This document shows positions 60,757 through 64,000 of a stretch of 64,000 nucleotides of DNA, piece after piece. Position 1 is the first letter of the stretch, and each line of letters starts with the position of its first letter. Both the position numbers and the translations under genes were made by a program. The notes beneath the pieces were generated by a model, which was not told where the DNA came from, searched no databases, and saw nothing but the letters and a program-made list of their open reading frames with translations. Origin of the DNA: an uncultured Bacteroidota bacterium. Lineage in GTDB: Bacteria > Bacteroidota > Bacteroidia > Chitinophagales > Saprospiraceae. The DNA lies in the NCBI GenBank assembly GCA_937872515.1, contig CALMSX010000115.1, positions 62,001 to 126,000 on the forward strand, read 5' to 3'.

Positions 60757-61983
60757 TTAAAGAACGCTGGTCAGCAGCAATGAAAGATTGGTGTATTTTT
60801 TACCATATCTTTTGGATAAATATTCGTTGGTTAGACATGCCTTGTAGGTGTAACATCCATTGCGTATGCCTTCGTGCAGGGTCATTAGGTTTTCCATGTT
60901 GTGGCTTTCAATGATTTTAACGAGCAAAGGGGTAATAATGTTACTTATGGCATTGGATGCGGTCCGACTTACCTGTGAGGGGATATTGGGAACACAATAG
61001 TGAATGACCCCATGTTTGATAAAGGTAGGATTTTCTAAGGTGGTAATTTCTGATGTTTCAAAACATCCTCCCTGGTCAATGGAGACATCGATCAGGATGG
61101 ACCCTTCCTTCATGCGCGATACCATTTCTTCGGTGATCAGGATGGGGGCTCTTCCGTGTTTGGAGTGTATGGCCCCAATGACCACATCAGCCGATGTAAG
61201 CTGGTGAGCCAGGTATACCGGATTGATGGCAGAAGTGTGCAAATGCCTGCCCACATTGGTCTGAAGGCGCATAATCTTGGAGATGTCGTTGTCGAAAATT
61301 CGTACCGAACAGCCAAGGCCAAGGGCTGTTTTAACAGCATACTCCGCCACAACTCCTGCTCCTAAAATGACCACTTTGGCAGGGGGCACCCCTGACACGC
61401 CGCCCAATAGCAAGCCTCTTCCTCCACTGTGGCTTTTCAATAGTTCACCGGCAGTGAGCATGACCGACATTCCCGCTATTTCACTCATGATGCGCACGAT
61501 GGGAAAGCTGCCATCCGCAGACTGCAGGTATTCCATGGCAAAGGCAGTGATCCTTTTCTGAAGCAGTTTTTCAATGTAGGCTTCGTTGATGATGGGTAGG
61601 TGAAGTGGCGAGATCAATACCTGATCAATGGCCATCATTTCAAGCTCATCCAAGGTGGGAGGGGCTACCTTGATGAGAATATTGGCCTGGAAAACGGTTC
61701 TTTTGTCTGAACAGATCTCTGCACCTGCTTCAGAATAAGCATGATCAGTATAGTTGGATTTTTCTCCGGCCCCACTCTCAATCAAAACATGAAAACCAGA
61801 AGCAACCAAGACCCTGACTGAATTGGGTACAATGGCAACCCGATTTTCAATCATTGTGGTTTCTTTAGGAATGCCGAGGGTAAAAGTTTGTCTCTTATCC
61901 TGAATTGCGAGCGTTTCCGGCAGCGTTTCAAACTGTCCCCGGGTAAAAAACTCTGAATATGGCAATTTAACTGTACCTCCCAT
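60757..61983 (-). CDS. ald: Alanine dehydrogenase
   Basis: 408 residues. NAD-dependent, pyruvate/alanine interconversion. LGIPKETTMIENRVAIVPNS opens the conserved part, NAD-binding VVILGAGVVAEYAVKTALGL, and IGAIHSKHGRAPILITEEMV. N-terminal ~35 residues precede the domain, as in Bacteroidota homologues. No divergent partner within 300 bp. Confidence 0.92.
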   Translation of the reverse strand: MGGTVKLPYSEFFTRGQFETLPETLAIQDKRQTFTLGIPKETTMIENRVAIVPNSVRVLVASGFHVLIESGAGEKSNYTDHAYSEAGAEICSDKRTVFQANILIKVAPPTLDELEMMAIDQVLISPLHLPIINEAYIEKLLQKRITAFAMEYLQSADGSFPIVRIMSEIAGMSVMLTAGELLKSHSGGRGLLLGGVSGVPPAKVVILGAGVVAEYAVKTALGLGCSVRIFDNDISKIMRLQTNVGRHLHTSAINPVYLAHQLTSADVVIGAIHSKHGRAPILITEEMVSRMKEGSILIDVSIDQGGCFETSEITTLENPTFIKHGVIHYCVPNIPSQVSRTASNAISNIITPLLVKIIESHNMENLMTLHEGIRNGCYTYKACLTNEYLSKRYGKKYTNLSLLLTSVL

Positions 61984-62386
61984 AATGATGGTAAAATTAA
62001 ATAATTTCGTTATAAATAGATAGGCTTGATGGAAAAAGTAAGAAAAAGTGACTATATATAATATAAAATTGTAATATATTTGTAGTTTAATTTAAGCGTT
62101 TGTGAAAAATGGTTGGATTATAATTGAATTGTTTAAAGATACCTTCTTTAAGCTAGAGAAATTTGACATTCTCCCCGGATTACACACTGTCTTTTTATAT
62201 TTATTAGTCCCATCCTCTTGTTGGATGTTACATGGTTCCAATAATATAGATAGGCTATTAAAATATGAAAGGGGTAATAAAATTACTTTTTTTGCATCCT
62301 TTCATTATCTGGCATTTCAATCAGCTCCACATTCGCTTTTTAATAAATCATAACGCTTGTTTATTTACACCCCAAAAAAATATAGT
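61984..62386. promoter_or_regulatory. Promoter region of the DUF3857 gene
   Basis: TATATTTG (62075-62082) fits a -7 box for the rightward gene and would give a leader of about 300 nt. An 83-codon ORF in the leader (62102-62353) has no recognisable features. No repeat is seen. Confidence 0.45.
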
Positions 62387-64000
62387 ATGAAAAGAAATCT
62401 GATCCTATGCTTGATTCTTTTGTGTCCATTATGGATGACCGCACAAGCTACCTTAAAGGTTGAATTTGGAAACGTTAGTGCTGCGGATTTTGACAACACC
62501 AGTTATCCATTAGACCCCGACGCAGGAGCCGTAGTTATATTTGACAAAGGTCAGCTCGATTTTGTTTCTGATAGTAAGGGATGGTTTGATCTGAGGTTGA
62601 GAAGACATTGCAGAATCCACATCTTAAAAAACAACGGCTTTGAAGCGGCTACCATTGGTGTGCCTCTTTACCACAGAGGGAAGATGGAAGAAAGAATAAA
62701 CCAGATCAAAGCCGTGACTTATTCTATGGAGAATGGTAAGATGGTAAAAACGGAAATGAAGAACGATGCAATCTTTAAAGTAAAACACAATAAAAACTGG
62801 GAGGAAACCAAATTTACCCTGCCCAATGTAAAGGAAGGTGTTATAATTGAATTTGAGTATCAGGTAAAATCCGATTATTTCTACATCATCAATCCCTGGA
62901 TGTTTCAAGGTAGTTTTCCTGTGCTGTGGAGTGAACTCACCTTTGAAGTGCCTCAGTTTTTTGGTTATGTGAGTTCATTAAAAGGCATCAGAAATGTAGA
63001 TTATCAAAAAAGCAGGGAGATAAATGCAGATTTCACCCTTAACGTAGCAGAAGGTGTTGGACAAGCGGCTGATTGGGTGACCATCAGTTGCAAGGCTTCT
63101 GAGATCATCTGGGGCATGAAAGATGTAATTGGTCTTAACACAGAACCCCTCATCAGTTCTCTCGAAAACTACAAATCCGGAATTGGCTTCCAATTGTCTG
63201 AGTTTAAAGATCCTCTTAAGTACAAAAAAATAACTTCGGATTGGGACAAGTTCAATAAAGAACTATTGGAAAATGAAGATTTTGGCAAAGAAATTACAGG
63301 CCGCAAATCAATGGTGGAGGATATATTGACTGAAATGAATGTTCAATCGGAAAACCCAAAAGAAAAGGCCAAAAAAATCTATGACTACATCAGAGATCAT
63401 TTTCAGGTCATCCCGGGATCAGGCATTGAATTCAGGGAAAATGTAAAGTCGGTTATTACCAGCAAATCGGGAAGGGCCAACGAAATTAACCTTTTATTGG
63501 TGGCAGTCCTTAGACAAGCTCAATTGGAAGCCGATCCTGTCATATACAGTACTCGGGAAAACGGGTTGGCAAATCCTTTTTATCCTCTTGCCAGTGACTA
63601 CGATGGGGTATTGTGCAGACTCAACTTGGATGGCAAAAAAACCATTTTGGACGCCTCTGTTCCACTCCTTGGTTTTGGAAAAACCACTCCGGCTGCCCGA
63701 AATGGCTATGCCAGGGTGATTGGGCAAATTCCAGAGGCGATAGAAATCAGCCCCGACTCGATTATGGAAAAGGAAACGGTGTTTGTCAAAATGGCTGCAG
63801 ACGATGAAAATAATTGGCTGGGTACAATGGAATACAAAGCCTCAGCAACCAATTCTCACCAATTAAGAGTCAAGCACAATCTGGATGCCCAAAAAATAGC
63901 AGGTAGTTTTGCCATCGGTCTGGAAGAAGATAATATCATCAGCTCGAGGGTAGATTCTCTGAAAAAATGGGATGAACCCATGCTGGTTTCTTTTAAATTC
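62387..64000 (+). CDS. DUF3857 transglutaminase-like protein (3' end outside window)
   Basis: 538 codons from the ATG at 62387 (MKRNLILCLILLCPLWMTAQ, signal peptide) to the right edge. The N-terminal DUF3857 domain (HCRIHILKNNGFEAATIGVP; IIEFEYQVKSDYFYI) is followed by the transglutaminase-like core (AKKIYDYIRDHFQVIPGSG; NEINLLLVAVLRQAQLEADP, where the canonical Cys position is Asn-Glu, so activity is doubtful). Periplasmic. Known to be common in Bacteroidota, role unclear. Confidence 0.85.
   Translation, partial: MKRNLILCLILLCPLWMTAQATLKVEFGNVSAADFDNTSYPLDPDAGAVVIFDKGQLDFVSDSKGWFDLRLRRHCRIHILKNNGFEAATIGVPLYHRGKMEERINQIKAVTYSMENGKMVKTEMKNDAIFKVKHNKNWEETKFTLPNVKEGVIIEFEYQVKSDYFYIINPWMFQGSFPVLWSELTFEVPQFFGYVSSLKGIRNVDYQKSREINADFTLNVAEGVGQAADWVTISCKASEIIWGMKDVIGLNTEPLISSLENYKSGIGFQLSEFKDPLKYKKITSDWDKFNKELLENEDFGKEITGRKSMVEDILTEMNVQSENPKEKAKKIYDYIRDHFQVIPGSGIEFRENVKSVITSKSGRANEINLLLVAVLRQAQLEADPVIYSTRENGLANPFYPLASDYDGVLCRLNLDGKKTILDASVPLLGFGKTTPAARNGYARVIGQIPEAIEISPDSIMEKETVFVKMAADDENNWLGTMEYKASATNSHQLRVKHNLDAQKIAGSFAIGLEEDNIISSRVDSLKKWDEPMLVSFKF

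Noticed and set aside
62102..62353. 83-codon ORF in the DUF3857 gene leader
   Set aside because: No motif, no clear ribosome binding site, AT-rich leader sequence; more likely chance, though an upstream regulatory ORF cannot be excluded.

Overview
The window reads as a chromosome segment of a Bacteroidota bacterium, most likely of the Saprospiria/Cytophaga type. It carries several secreted proteins with type IX secretion (T9SS) C-terminal sorting domains, a gliding-motility type C-terminal domain protein with SprB-like repeats, an S46 dipeptidyl peptidase, DUF3857, DUF2452 and DUF4286 proteins, and TAnnTTTG-type -7 promoter elements. The species cannot be named from the sequence alone.

There are two contrasting halves. 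From 1 to about 37.6 kb the DNA is AT-rich, repeat-rich and accessory, with essentially every gene on the minus strand. From about 37.96 kb to the end it is denser, less AT-rich core chromosome (leuS, dapD, fabD, ABC-F ATPase, alanine dehydrogenase) with genes on both strands. A tRNA-Arg(CCT) gene at 37618-37689 sits at the boundary with its 3' end facing the accessory half.

Accessory half. (i) 1-6925: a type I restriction-modification operon transcribed leftwards as small XRE regulator, hsdR, hsdS, a PrrC-like anticodon nuclease and hsdM, with overlapping stops and starts; the regulator probably acts on an inverted repeat at 6934-6972. The nuclease would act as a second-line, cell-suicidal defence if the restriction enzyme is disarmed. 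(ii) 7.4-24.5 kb: single-gene units (secreted HNH nuclease, unknown protein, membrane-anchored NDT/TIR-like protein, HigBA-like toxin-antitoxin, transglutaminase-like protein, TPR protein, DUF4259, T9SS proteins, lipoprotein). Several are followed at the 3' end by imperfect inverted repeats resembling integron attC sites. An IS982-family element with a 9-bp target duplication has landed between one such site and its neighbouring ORF. The zone also contains one intact and three 5'-truncated copies of the transglutaminase-like gene, plus a related family of non-coding repeats. (iii) 25-37.5 kb: two hipBA toxin-antitoxin loci, yefM-yoeB, an orphan HigA-like regulator, a UvrD/helicase IV-like protein, a SWIM-domain protein and an outer-membrane protein. 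Two near-identical 187-bp MITEs with IS66-like ends each lie just upstream of an XRE/antitoxin gene. Many small hairpin repeats fill the gaps.

Core half. Translation and envelope genes include a baeRF-type release-factor-like protein, a DUF2905 membrane protein, a sugar-nucleotide transferase, leuS, a TPR lipid/secreted protein, metallophosphoesterase, dapD, fabD, YqgE, an ABC-F ATPase, a RluE-type pseudouridine synthase, an S46 peptidase, an amidohydrolase, a large T9SS-type cell-surface protein, a Kazal-domain lipoprotein, alanine dehydrogenase and a DUF3857 transglutaminase-like protein that runs off the right end.
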